The notes: a model not told the origin generated them from the sequence alone. Numbered from the stretch's first letter, positions 1 through 6,878 are shown. The stretch is 10,153 nt of DNA from Spirochaetia bacterium (GCA_025997795.1 BNVB01000073.1:1-10153), one strand, 5' to 3'. Made by a program: numbers and translations.

Positions 1-588
1 ACCCTCTTTATTGTATAAGGTTGTGGTACCATCATTGAAACTCTGACCCAATGCATACTCAGTACCAGGATTATCCTCCGACGAAGACCAGTAAACATCG
101 GTAGTAAAATTGCCTATGGTAGCTTTATATTGGTACATCAGGTTCAGTTCACCCTTGCTGGGGAGGAACCAGTCATTTTTGCTGCCTGGGTAATTCTTGC
201 AGGCTTTTGACGCAGGAGCGTCAGGGTTTCCCCCCAGCACCTTCGCGGTATTGGCATAGCCCGTCCCGATACCGGTTTCTGTGCCTGCGTGCCAGTAGAT
301 GGTAGCCCACCGAACGGTTCCGCTTACATCCGCCGGAGCCGCTTCCAGGTAGTGGTATGTTCCACCATTGTAGACACCATCACCGACTGTACCTACGGTA
401 AAGCCACTTACATCGTAATAGAAAATTTTCCCGCCGCCGGGACCGGTCCCGCCAATGGCATAGGTGATCCCTCCCCCAAGCAGGTTGGGACTGTCACCGC
501 CGTCGCCTCCCCCGCCGCCGCAGGACAGAACCGCAAACAGCATTACTGCAAAAACTGCTTCCGTTAAAAAGTGTACTTTCTTTTTCAT
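1..588 (-). CDS. DUF1566 (Lcl C-terminal domain) lipoprotein, 3' end outside window
   Basis: The frame is open from an ATG at 588 to the left edge, giving 196 codons with no stop. The start is set by GAGGAG at 595-600, six bases upstream. The N-terminus is a lipoprotein signal: three lysines, a hydrophobic stretch, then V-L-S-C with Cys23 as the likely lipidated residue, followed by a glycine-rich tether. From about residue 45 the protein has the spirochaete pattern GPGGGKIFYYD (49-59), then YLEAAP (80-85), DWFLPS (139-144) and YWSSSE (166-171). These are hallmarks of the DUF1566/Lcl C-terminal family. It probably sits on the cell envelope facing outward or into the periplasm; DUF1566 domains are often found in surface or adhesion-type proteins, but the ligand is unknown. 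It has its own promoter at 929-957, separate from azlCD. Confidence 0.85.
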   Translation of the reverse strand, partial: MKKKVHFLTEAVFAVMLFAVLSCGGGGGDGGDSPNLLGGGITYAIGGTGPGGGKIFYYDVSGFTVGTVGDGVYNGGTYHYLEAAPADVSGTVRWATIYWHAGTETGIGTGYANTAKVLGGNPDAPASKACKNYPGSKNDWFLPSKGELNLMYQYKATIGNFTTDVYWSSSEDNPGTEYALGQSFNDGTTTLYNKEG

Positions 589-642
589 TCTTTACTCCTC
601 TATAAATTTTTCCCTGCCATGACAGGGTTTGAGACAAAAGGA

Positions 643-786
643 TTCCTCTTTAGAGGACAGCCGGGATTCTGCTTTAGTGGATAGGGTTCCTCTTTAGTGG
701 AAAAGGGTTCCTCTTTAGTGGAAAAGGGTTCCTCTTTAGTGGAAAAGGGTTCCGCTTTAGCGGAAAAGGGTTCCTCTTTAGAGGAA
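643..786. repeat. Tandem array of 21-bp hairpin units
   Basis: Five units start exactly 21 bases apart (687, 708, 729, 750, 771), with two decayed ones before them (643, 667). Each has the form TTCC-N-C, TTTA, G-N-GGAA followed by a short AAGGG-like linker. The arms fold on a four-base loop. Three units are perfect inverted repeats (643: CTC/GAG; 750: CGC/GCG; 771: CTC/GAG), while 687, 708 and 729 carry a single mismatch in the arm. The unit at 750 changed both arms together, which suggests the fold itself is kept. Confidence 0.85.
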
Positions 787-846
787 CCCGGAGATCTTGG
801 GTTCATGGAAAAGTTCAGTGGGAAAAGAATTTTTGTTAAAGGGATA

Positions 847-890
<44 letters not shown>

Positions 891-928
891 AATTTTCGTG
901 CCAAGTTACGGGCTTTCTCATAAATTTA

Positions 929-957
929 ATGCTAATTTATGAAAAAAGATATGTCAA
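929..957 (-). promoter_or_regulatory. Sigma-70-type promoter of the lipoprotein gene
   Basis: On the minus strand the -35 box is TTGACA (957-952, a perfect match) and the -10 box is TAGCAT (934-929, four of six), with a 17-base spacer. It lies just downstream of azlD and points to the lipoprotein gene, so that gene need not depend on azlCD transcription. Confidence 0.7.
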
Positions 958-1028
958 GTGTTTTTCCTTGCTTGGAGGGCAAATTCGTGCTATTTTGTTA
1001 GAAAATGTGCTTTCACGGGGAATACTAT

Positions 1029-1400
1029 CTAAGCTGACCCCAGAATCCGTTCCAGCACCATATAAAGCGCCGTACCGCCGAATATGCTGATAAGAGCATT
1101 ACGTTTCCACAGGTGGACGGCGGCGGTAAAAAGAGCAGCCGCCCCCAGGGGGATACAGGCGCTTAGATCCGGCAATCCCTTAAGCGGCAGGGCCAGGGTA
1201 TTAACCGCAAGCACCGTCATGGCCACCGGCGGCGCTACGGCCTCCACAAAACCAAGGAAGGATCGCATGACTCCGCCGCCGGGGGGATTTTCTCTGGTAT
1301 TTCGCTCTTTTCCAAAAATAATAAACGGCACTACCCGGCATAAAAAAATCACCGCGCCCAGTACAAAGGTATAAACAAAAGCTTCCCGGATACTCAACAT
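1029..1400 (-). CDS. azlD: AzlD family branched-chain amino acid transport subunit
   Basis: A 123-residue, strongly hydrophobic protein with about four membrane segments (roughly residues 8-28, 48-70, 74-97 and 102-120). The usual size of AzlD is 100-115 residues. It has the early Arg-Val-x-Pro-Phe pattern (RVVPF, near residue 22) and a central A-P-P-V-A-M-T-V-L stretch typical of the family. AzlD is the small partner of AzlC; the pair exports branched-chain amino acids and related compounds across the inner membrane. The start codon lies inside the end of azlC, with a seven-base overlap and no strong ribosome binding site of its own, so translation is probably coupled. Assignment rests on sequence pattern plus the azlC neighbour; substrate specificity cannot be read from the sequence. 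Confidence 0.88.
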   Translation of the reverse strand: MLSIREAFVYTFVLGAVIFLCRVVPFIIFGKERNTRENPPGGGVMRSFLGFVEAVAPPVAMTVLAVNTLALPLKGLPDLSACIPLGAAALFTAAVHLWKRNALISIFGGTALYMVLERILGSA

Positions 1401-2110
1401 TCCGTACCAAACCGTGTTTCAAAAAACTGGACAAGGCCCAGGCTGATAATCATGGCGCTTAAAAGCGAAAGCCTCCCGGAAAGTTCGCCGGGCAAAAGAA
1501 ACACCGCCGCCGCCGCAGTAATGCCGGAAATGACAAAAGGTGCGGGCCGCTTTACCCGGAACATCTGTTCTATCATCAGTACAATAAAAAGGGCGGTAAG
1601 GGCAAAACCTACACCGTCAAAATTCCAGGGGATCAGGGAACCCGCCAAAGCGCCGATAAGAATTCCCGTGTTCCAGTAGATATGATCGAGCAGTGACACA
1701 AGAAACATAAAACGGCCCCGCCGGGGCAGCTCTGCGGAACCGGCAGGGGGAAGGGACGAGAGCAGAGCAAAGGTTTCGTCGGTAAGGGCAAAAATAAGAT
1801 AAAACCGAAAAACTCCGGCATTTTGGAAACGGCGGAGCATGGAAATACCGTAGGCCATGTGCCGGGCATTCACCACAAATTCAATCAGCACCGCTTCCCA
1901 AAGGGAAACGCCGGCGGCAAAAAGCCCCACGGCGATAAACTGGCCCGCACCGGCATACATAACGATCCCCATGGTCACGGCCAGATACCAGGGATAACCC
2001 CGTTCTATGGCAACAATGCCAAAGGCCGCGCCCAAAGCGATATAACCCAGAAACACCGGAATTGAATAACGGAATGCCGCGGGCAAAAGAGGTTGATTTA
2101 CTGGTTCCAT
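1394..2110 (-). CDS. azlC: AzlC family branched-chain amino acid permease
   Basis: A 238-residue integral membrane protein of normal AzlC length. Family signatures are visible: YAGAGQF (52-58), the conserved N-A-R-H-x-x-Y-G (81-88), T-D-E-T-F-A-L (110-116), and the LLDHIYWN region near the middle. Several long hydrophobic segments cover most of the protein. Together with AzlD it forms an exporter for branched-chain amino acids (AzlCD of Bacillus and BrnFE of Corynebacterium are the characterised relatives). Start at 2110: the sequence before it reads AGGATAGGACC on the minus strand, giving a modest AGGA ribosome binding site. It is the first gene of the azlCD operon and is divergent from the AMMECR1 gene, 74 bases away. 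No Lrp/AsnC-type regulator gene is present in the window. Confidence 0.92.
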   Translation of the reverse strand: MEPVNQPLLPAAFRYSIPVFLGYIALGAAFGIVAIERGYPWYLAVTMGIVMYAGAGQFIAVGLFAAGVSLWEAVLIEFVVNARHMAYGISMLRRFQNAGVFRFYLIFALTDETFALLSSLPPAGSAELPRRGRFMFLVSLLDHIYWNTGILIGALAGSLIPWNFDGVGFALTALFIVLMIEQMFRVKRPAPFVISGITAAAAVFLLPGELSGRLSLLSAMIISLGLVQFFETRFGTEC

Positions 2111-2134
2111 GGTCCTATCCTACCGGGCAGCAAG

Positions 2135-2146
2135 CTTGTTTACAAG
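2135..2146. promoter_or_regulatory. Palindrome between divergent azlC and AMMECR1 genes
   Basis: CTTGT-TT-ACAAG is a perfect inverted repeat of 5+2+5 bases. It covers the -35 box of the rightward promoter and lies 25 bases upstream of the azlC start. Its position suits an operator for one or both genes; the binding protein is unknown. Confidence 0.45.
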
Positions 2147-2164
2147 TCAGGCGAAACGTATAAT
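2136..2164 (+). promoter_or_regulatory. Promoter of the AMMECR1 gene
   Basis: TTGTTT (2136-2141) and a perfect TATAAT (2159-2164) are separated by 17 bases. The predicted start is near 2171, which leaves a leader of only about 14 bases with the ribosome binding site AAAGGGG (2173-2179) before the ATG at 2185. Confidence 0.75.
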
Positions 2165-2184
2165 GAAGCCCTAAAGGGGCGATC

Positions 2185-2832
2185 ATGGCGTTTACCATCA
2201 CCGAAGAAGAAAAGCGTACCCTGCTGGCAGATGCCCGGGAAGCCATAACTGCCCGCCTTGAGGGCCGTCTGCCGGAATACCGCCGCCCGGCGGAATTGGC
2301 GGCGAATGGAAAGGATGCCGCCGCGGCCATACGCGCCGGCCGTTCCGCCCTGGCCATGTCCTGCGGGGCCTTTGTTACCCTGCACATGGTAAGCGGCGGG
2401 CAGGGTCCTGCCGGTGAACGCCGGCTCCGGGGATGCATCGGCAGGATGAGTGCGGCGGAGGCGCTGGAAAAGACAGTGCGGACCATGGCAGTTGAAGCGG
2501 CCTTTGGCGATCCCCGGTTCCCGCCGCTGTCACAGGATGAATTCCGCACCGAAGCCGCAGGCGAAGGTTCCCGCTGTGAAATTGAAATCTCTGTTTTGTC
2601 ACCCATGGAAAAATGTACCGATCCCCGGTTGGTACAAGTAGGTGTCCACGGCCTTTACCTTATCTACCACGGCCGGAGCGGAGTACTCCTTCCCCAGGTA
2701 CCGGTGGAACAGGGCTGGAACCTCGACGAGTACCTTGATTATATCTGCGTTAAAGCCGGGGTTCCCCCCAGGTCATATACCGCACCGGATGCGGAACTCT
2801 TTACGTTTACTGCGGTAGTGTTTGGGGAATAA
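2185..2832 (+). CDS. AMMECR1-domain protein (AmmeMemoRadiSam system protein A)
   Basis: A 215-residue soluble protein containing the AMMECR1 signature L-R-G-C-I-G-R at 81-87. It also has downstream family features: an E-I-S-V-L-S-P stretch near 134-140, G-x-x-G-L-Y-L near 152-158, a GVLLPQV motif, and a final W-N-x-x-E-Y-L-D-Y. In many bacteria and archaea this domain is encoded beside a MEMO1-like protein and a radical SAM enzyme (the AmmeMemoRadiSam set), but neither partner lies within this window. The biochemical role of the domain is not settled, so only the family is asserted. Start chosen from AAAGGGG six bases before the ATG. It has its own promoter and is followed by a strong hairpin. 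Confidence 0.9.
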   Translation: MAFTITEEEKRTLLADAREAITARLEGRLPEYRRPAELAANGKDAAAAIRAGRSALAMSCGAFVTLHMVSGGQGPAGERRLRGCIGRMSAAEALEKTVRTMAVEAAFGDPRFPPLSQDEFRTEAAGEGSRCEIEISVLSPMEKCTDPRLVQVGVHGLYLIYHGRSGVLLPQVPVEQGWNLDEYLDYICVKAGVPPRSYTAPDAELFTFTAVVFGE

Positions 2833-2854
2833 TTTTCAACACAACACAGGATGC

Positions 2855-2883
2855 TTACCCCGCCAGTAAAACCGGCGGGGTAA
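2855..2883. terminator. Hairpin between convergent AMMECR1 gene and symporter gene
   Basis: A perfect 10-bp inverted repeat (TTACCCCGCC / GGCGGGGTAA) with a nine-base loop lies between two genes that face each other. There is no clear T-run on either strand, so it is a structure-only candidate that could serve both directions. Confidence 0.6.
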
Positions 2884-2898
2884 AGACCGTACATGAGC

Positions 2899-4284
2899 TT
2901 ATTTTTCTATTTCACTTCGCAGGGGTATGGGGGTGCTGTCCACATCATCAATGTGGTTACCCGCCAGATACTTCTTTGTTTCCGCAGCGATAACTCCGCT
3001 TAAAAGGAGTACCGCAATAAGGTTAGGAATAACCATCAAAGCGTTAAGTCCATCGGCAAGATCCCAAACCAGATTCAACGACATAACACAACCCAGGAAA
3101 ACGGTTATGGTATACAGTATGCGGTAGGGAATAATAACTTTGGAACCAAGCAGGTATTCCGCGCTCTTTTCGCCGTAATAGGACCAGCCCAGTATGGTTG
3201 AAAAGGCAAAGGTGATAAGGCCGAAGGTTAAAACAAGGCGGCCCACATAGGGTATCTGTCCGAATGCGGCGTTTACCAGCGACGCTCCGTTGGAATAATC
3301 AATGTTAGGATTCGCAATGGCGGAACTAACAACAACAAGGCCGGTCATAAGACAGATGACAACCGTGTCCCAAAAAGTACCGGTCATGGAAACCAGCGCC
3401 TGGCGGGTGGGATTCCTTGTCTGGGCGGCGGCGGCAACGATGGGCGCCGAGCCCATTCCCGATTCGTTGGAAAAAAGTCCCCGGGCTATACCAAAACGGG
3501 CAGCTTCTTTTATGGTATGACCAAGCAGTCCGCCGCCCATGGCTGTGGGAGTAAACGCGTACTTTAGAATTTCCGCAACGGCGGGGCCGATATACTTATA
3601 ATGCATCACCAGGATGATGATACAGCCAATGGTATAGAGGACCGACATGATCGGAACGAGCCCTTCGCAGACCCTGCTTATCCATTTAATGCCGCCGATG
3701 ATCACAATGCCCGCAAGGACCATCATGATAATACCCGAAATCTCGGGTTTCACTTTGAAATTTTCCAGGATAAGCCGGGATACGGCGTTTGACTGCACGC
3801 TGGAACCAATGCCAAAAGCGGCAACGGCAGCAAAGATCGCAAAGAGCACACCCAGCCACTTCATCTTAAGGCCCCGTTCCAGGGCAAACATGGCGCCGCC
3901 AATCATCATGCCTTTTTCGTTTTTTACCCGGTACTTAACGGCGATAAGGGATTCGGCATATTTGGTGGCGATGCCAAAAACGCCGGTGAGCCACATCCAC
4001 AGTACTGCGCCGGGTCCGCCGGCGGCTATGGCTGTTCCCACCCCAACGATATTCCCTGTACCGATGGTAGAAGCCAGCGCCGTTGTCAGCGCACCAAACT
4101 GGGAAACATCGCCCGTGGCGCCCTTGTCGGGGGTTACCGAAAGCTTTATTCCCAACCCCAGTTTACGCTGAATAAAGCCTGTCCTTACGGTCAAATAAAG
4201 ATGACTTCCAAAGAGCAGTGCCAAAAGCCAGGGGCCCCAAAGCCAGCCGTCAATCGTACTTACGATTTGTTGAAATTTTTCCAT
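2899..4284 (-). CDS. Sodium:alanine/glycine symporter, AgcS family (AlsT-like)
   Basis: A 461-residue polytopic membrane protein, normal length for the family. The signature lies at residues 75-98: I-G-T-G-N-I-V-G-V, then A-G-G-P-G-A-V-L-W-M-W. A second conserved block is N-E-S-G-M-G-S-A-P-I followed by a W-D-T-V-V-I-C-L-M-T-G stretch. AgcS proteins take up alanine or glycine with sodium across the inner membrane. The frame extends 26 codons further upstream to 4362, but the start at 4284 is preferred. It is preceded by AAGGAG (4297-4292) at good spacing, the protein then begins as family members do (M-E-K-F, then W-L-W-G-P), and the extension overlaps the promoter. Substrate choice (alanine or glycine) cannot be told. 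The gene stands alone, convergent with the AMMECR1 gene. Confidence 0.93.
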   Translation of the reverse strand: MEKFQQIVSTIDGWLWGPWLLALLFGSHLYLTVRTGFIQRKLGLGIKLSVTPDKGATGDVSQFGALTTALASTIGTGNIVGVGTAIAAGGPGAVLWMWLTGVFGIATKYAESLIAVKYRVKNEKGMMIGGAMFALERGLKMKWLGVLFAIFAAVAAFGIGSSVQSNAVSRLILENFKVKPEISGIIMMVLAGIVIIGGIKWISRVCEGLVPIMSVLYTIGCIIILVMHYKYIGPAVAEILKYAFTPTAMGGGLLGHTIKEAARFGIARGLFSNESGMGSAPIVAAAAQTRNPTRQALVSMTGTFWDTVVICLMTGLVVVSSAIANPNIDYSNGASLVNAAFGQIPYVGRLVLTFGLITFAFSTILGWSYYGEKSAEYLLGSKVIIPYRILYTITVFLGCVMSLNLVWDLADGLNALMVIPNLIAVLLLSGVIAAETKKYLAGNHIDDVDSTPIPLRSEIEK

Positions 4285-4305
4285 AAATACACTCCTTTTA
4301 TGGTC

Positions 4306-4323
4306 TACGTCGAAACGGACGTA
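4306..4323. promoter_or_regulatory. Inverted repeat in the symporter leader
   Basis: TACGTC and GACGTA form a perfect 6-bp inverted repeat around six bases, between the predicted promoter and the ribosome binding site of the symporter gene. It could be an operator half-site pair or a small leader hairpin. Confidence 0.35.
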
Positions 4324-4333
4324 TAATTGGTTC

Positions 4334-4362
4334 ATTATGCGGAATTTACCGGGGAATTGCAA
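4334..4362 (-). promoter_or_regulatory. Promoter of the AgcS symporter gene
   Basis: On the minus strand TTGCAA (4362-4357) and CATAAT (4339-4334) are spaced by 17 bases. This matches sigma-70-type boxes in four of six and five of six positions. The predicted transcription start is about 45 bases before the ATG at 4284. Confidence 0.6.
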
Positions 4363-4443
4363 GGCAACTGATTTTGCTGACAGCTGGTATGATTCCGGTT
4401 TTCAGTATTACAATGGAAGTATCTTTTTATTTAGGAGTAAAAC

Positions 4444-4851
4444 ATGAATCGTAGCATTGGAGGTTTTATCCTCTACATTGCCACCGCATTGTATCTCTTG
4501 GCGGCGGGAATCCTTGGCCTTTTTGGCGGCAGGGGCGGCGAATTTTATGGCATGGTCAGCGGAATCCTTGGCGGCGGCGGGCTTTCTACCGTCATCGCTA
4601 TTATTTTTTCGCTGGCTGCCGCTTTGGCGGGGGTTTTGCTAATCCTCCAGCTTTTTGGCATGGAGTTTAGCATTATAGAAACCATCCTGATAGCTTTTAT
4701 TGTTCTGTGGGTGCTTTTTATCCTGGTAAGCGATATTATCCTTCCCTTAAGGAGCCATCCCGGTCTTTTGGTATGGCTTAGAACCCTGGCTTCTCACCTG
4801 GTAGTGCTGGGAGCGATCATAACCGGTACCAAAACCTTCGGCGGCAACTAG
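4444..4851 (+). CDS. Small four-helix membrane protein, family not recognised
   Basis: I do not recognise this 135-residue protein. It is almost entirely hydrophobic, with four likely membrane segments at about residues 8-27, 43-68, 75-97 and 110-128. The loops between them are short and rich in glycine (G-G-R-G-G, G-G-G-G). A basic residue at position 3 and the R-S-H-P loop near residue 103 are the few charged spots. The start is supported by AGGAG at 4433-4437, seven bases before the ATG. It is divergent from the symporter gene and ends at a strong hairpin, so it is probably transcribed alone. No catalytic motif is visible. Confidence 0.8.
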   Translation: MNRSIGGFILYIATALYLLAAGILGLFGGRGGEFYGMVSGILGGGGLSTVIAIIFSLAAALAGVLLILQLFGMEFSIIETILIAFIVLWVLFILVSDIILPLRSHPGLLVWLRTLASHLVVLGAIITGTKTFGGN

Positions 4852-4859
4852 CGGATTTT

Positions 4860-4879
4860 GCGGCGGCTTTTGCCGCCGC
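4860..4879 (+). terminator. GC-rich hairpin after the small membrane protein gene
   Basis: GCGGCGGC and GCCGCCGC form an 8-bp perfect stem around a TTTT loop, eight bases past the stop codon. The run after it is only TTCC, so termination by the hairpin is likely but not canonical. Confidence 0.65.
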
Positions 4880-4926
4880 TTCCACCAGCCCTTTTACCGG
4901 CAAAACTACGAGATTATAGGCGTAGG

Positions 4927-4956
4927 TTGACAAAATGTAACAGTATCTGTTATATT
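4927..4956 (+). promoter_or_regulatory. Promoter of the abiE operon
   Basis: A perfect TTGACA (4927-4932) is followed, after 18 bases, by TATATT (4951-4956). The predicted transcription start (near 4963) is only about seven bases before the abiEi ATG at 4970, and no ribosome binding site is seen. This suggests a leaderless or nearly leaderless message. Confidence 0.75.
4938..4952. promoter_or_regulatory. Operator-like inverted repeat inside the abiE promoter
   Basis: TAACAG-TAT-CTGTTA is a perfect 6+3+6 inverted repeat between the -35 box and the -10 box, touching the latter. AbiEi antitoxins are known to repress their own operon by binding inverted repeats with their winged-helix domain, so this is the natural candidate operator. 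Confidence 0.65.
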
Positions 4957-4969
4957 TTGTATACCATTT

Positions 4970-5509
4970 ATGCAGACCATTAAACTATTAGGAAACACCC
5001 TGGAAACATTGGCAGGCAGGGAACATTATCTTTTTTCGGTAAGCGATTTTTACTCCCTTTTTCCTGAAATGAGCTCCCCCGCCCTGCGGGTATTACTGGG
5101 CAGGGCTGTAAAATCCGGTATACTGGCCCGGATATGTTACGGATTATACCTTTATCCAAAAGCAGGATACCCCAAAGGCCTTGAACTGTACCACGCTGCT
5201 TCCCGCTTGAGGGAAGAGAGCTTTTGCTATTTAAGCCTGGAAAGCGCCCTGAGCGATGAAGGACTGATATCCCAAATACCCCTGGGATGGATAACAATAA
5301 TGACCGGAGGGCGTTCCGGTATTATCTCGTGCGGCAAATGGGGCTCCATTGAGTTTATCCACACAAAAAAGCATTTTGATGACATAAGCGCCCTGCTTGT
5401 TTATGATAGGCGGTATGGATTGTGGCGTGCAAAGGCAAAGCTTGCATTACAGGATATGAAATCGGCCAGGCGATCCATGGAGCTTGTTAATTTGGAAACA
5501 GATTTATGA
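4970..5509 (+). CDS. abiEi: AbiEi-family antitoxin of a type IV toxin-antitoxin system
   Basis: A 179-residue protein. The N-terminal ~60 residues form a winged helix-turn-helix (F-S-V-S-D-F-Y at 22-28, then A-L-R-V-L-L-G-R and the wing G-L-Y-L-Y-P near 58-63). The C-terminal antitoxin domain carries Y-L-S-L-E-S-A-L-S followed by G-L-I-S-Q-I-P, an I-T-I-M-T-G-G-R-S-G strand and G-x-I-E-F-I-H-T. Known AbiEi proteins both repress the operon and counteract the AbiEii toxin. The ATG at 4970 has no ribosome binding site but follows the promoter directly. The stop overlaps the next start by ATGA, the usual arrangement for this pair. It is shorter than the lactococcal prototype but in the range of compact family members. 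Confidence 0.85.
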   Translation: MQTIKLLGNTLETLAGREHYLFSVSDFYSLFPEMSSPALRVLLGRAVKSGILARICYGLYLYPKAGYPKGLELYHAASRLREESFCYLSLESALSDEGLISQIPLGWITIMTGGRSGIISCGKWGSIEFIHTKKHFDDISALLVYDRRYGLWRAKAKLALQDMKSARRSMELVNLETDL

Positions 5510-6348
5510 ACTTATTTGATCAAACCGTGGAAACAGCCCTTGAAGCGGATAATACCTATGCTGCTCTTCGCCCGGTGGTAGAAAAGGAAATCCTGCATCA
5601 CGATATTCTGCGGGAAATGAATAAAGCCGGGTATCTTCGGGAAATAACCTTTATGGGCGGTACCTGCCTTAGGAGCTGTTATGGTTCCGAGCGATTAAGC
5701 GAAGACCTGGATTTTTCCGGCGGCTTTGAATTTAAAAAAGAAGATTTAGCAGGGCTTGGGCAGTTAGTAATAGAAGGGCTTAAGAAAAAGTATAACCTGG
5801 AAGTCTCTGTCGGTGAACCGGTAAAAGAAACCGGCAATACCGATACCTGGAAGATTAAAGTAATCACCCGTCCCGAACGGCCGGATTTTCCTTCCCAAAA
5901 AATCAATATTGATATCTGTACCTTGCCAAGTTATGACCGTAAACCGGTTATGCTTAAAAACTATTACGGCATAGAAGCAGGGACTTCCGGCATTATCTTG
6001 TACGCTGAAAGCCTGACTGAAATTCTTGCAGACAAGATAATAGCCATAGCTCTGCGTTTAAACAGAATAAAAAATCGTGATCTATGGGATATTCTCTGGT
6101 TATCCAGGTCTCATATTTTCCTGTCTCAGGATTTACTGGAAAAGAAACTTGCTGACCGGAAAATAGCGCCAGCGGATTTTATAGCAAAATACCATTCCAG
6201 GCTGGAAGAAATACAAACAGGGCAAAAAGATTTTATTGCGGAAATGCGGCGTTTCCTTGCCCCGGCTGCCTTTGATGAACATCTTACAGGATCCCTCTTT
6301 TGGGAGCATCTTTTATTGTTACTGCGTGAACTTGTTAACAAGGCATAG
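5506..6348 (+). CDS. abiEii: AbiEii-family nucleotidyltransferase toxin
   Basis: A 280-residue protein with the four AbiEii motifs in order. These are G-G-T at 51-53 with R56 and the S-E-D-L-D-F-S stretch (D67 and D69 as metal ligands), N-I-D-I with D136, the E-S-L-T-E-I-L-A-D-K block with K177, and N-R-D-L-W-D (191-195). This is the polymerase-beta-like nucleotidyltransferase fold (also AbiGii). Related MenT/AbiEii toxins add nucleotides to RNA, for MenT to tRNA 3' ends, and cause growth arrest on phage infection. Specificity here is not known. All catalytic residues appear intact, so the toxin should be active. Translation is coupled to abiEi through the four-base ATGA overlap. No terminator follows; the module 1 leader begins only about 12 bases downstream. 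Confidence 0.92.
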   Translation: MNLFDQTVETALEADNTYAALRPVVEKEILHHDILREMNKAGYLREITFMGGTCLRSCYGSERLSEDLDFSGGFEFKKEDLAGLGQLVIEGLKKKYNLEVSVGEPVKETGNTDTWKIKVITRPERPDFPSQKINIDICTLPSYDRKPVMLKNYYGIEAGTSGIILYAESLTEILADKIIAIALRLNRIKNRDLWDILWLSRSHIFLSQDLLEKKLADRKIAPADFIAKYHSRLEEIQTGQKDFIAEMRRFLAPAAFDEHLTGSLFWEHLLLLLRELVNKA

Positions 6349-6360
6349 ATTAAAAATTCC

Positions 6361-6410
6361 CCTCCGCATACAAGCGCCACGCTGGGTATTGCCATAAATA
6401 GTGTAAACCC
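6361..6410 (+). promoter_or_regulatory. Conserved module leader, copy 1
   Basis: The first of three near-identical ~50-base leaders. It shares 30 leading bases without a mismatch with the copy at 6961. Homology starts almost directly after the abiEii stop. Unlike the other copies, the downstream arm that pairs with the ribosome binding site has been replaced; instead AACCCG (6406-6411) can pair with CGGGTT (6420-6425). No consensus promoter was found in it. Confidence 0.8.
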
Positions 6411-6470
6411 GGCTATAAACGGGTTGCCCCTCCGTAGAGAGCGGCATATGCTATGAATGTGGAGAAAACA

Positions 6471-6878
6471 ATGGGTAGAGTAACAGCAGAAATCACTTTG
6501 TCAAATCCTATGGATAAAGTACGGGTACAGGAAGGTATTCGCAGTAGAATCCGGGAAGTAACAGTAACCGCCATAGTGGATACCGGAGCGAGTACAATTA
6601 TTATTAACGAGGAGCTTCAACAGCAGTTGGGGTTGGAAATTGAAGGTAAACGGCGAACAACCTTTGCCGACGGCGGACAGAAGGAATGTGGCCTGACTGA
6701 GGGGATAAAAATCCACTGGAAAAATCGTCATACAACCTGTAATGCGGTGGTCATTCCTGGCGCAAAGTCTGTCCTTCTGGGTGCTATCCCCCTTGAGGAT
6801 ATGGATCTTATTATCAACCCGCTTAAACAGGAGCTTATCGGCGCTCATGGCGAGGTGGTAGAAGCCCTGGCACTATAA
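6471..6878 (+). CDS. Retropepsin-like (clan AA) aspartic protease-fold protein
   Basis: A 135-residue soluble protein. The clan AA active-site motif I-V-D-T-G-A-S-T is at residues 36-43, followed by a hydrophobic I-I-I-N. A second part of the fold, S-V-L-L-G-A-I-P-L-E-D-M-D, lies near residue 100; this L-L-G stretch is the usual flap-helix region. Bacterial relatives are single-domain and would work as dimers, as in retroviral proteases. The frame extends six codons further to an ATG at 6453. I prefer the ATG at 6471 because GGAG (6461-6464) sits six bases before it and aligns with the ribosome binding site of the two rpn genes downstream. It shares leader and terminator with those genes. The substrate is unknown, and whether it acts on a neighbour's product is only a guess. 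Confidence 0.82.
   Translation: MGRVTAEITLSNPMDKVRVQEGIRSRIREVTVTAIVDTGASTIIINEELQQQLGLEIEGKRRTTFADGGQKECGLTEGIKIHWKNRHTTCNAVVIPGAKSVLLGAIPLEDMDLIINPLKQELIGAHGEVVEALAL

Noticed and set aside
643..786. CRISPR array
   Set aside because: The units are 21 bases with no variable spacers between them and no cas genes nearby.
600..806. Minus-strand 68-codon ORF made of KEEPFST repeats, as a leader peptide gene
   Set aside because: There is no ribosome binding site before its ATG, and the open frame follows from the 21-base period; recorded as part of the leader instead.
2115..2606. Minus-strand 163-codon ORF opposite the AMMECR1 gene
   Set aside because: It lies antisense to a clear family member, is low-complexity in Ser, Ala and Arg, and has no recognisable domain.
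3647..4171. Plus-strand 174-codon ORF opposite the symporter gene
   Set aside because: It is antisense to a well-recognised AgcS protein, and its composition mirrors the complement of hydrophobic codons.
4285..4362. N-terminal extension of the symporter by 26 codons
   Set aside because: The extension overlaps the predicted promoter and leader inverted repeat, and a good ribosome binding site precedes the internal ATG at 4284.
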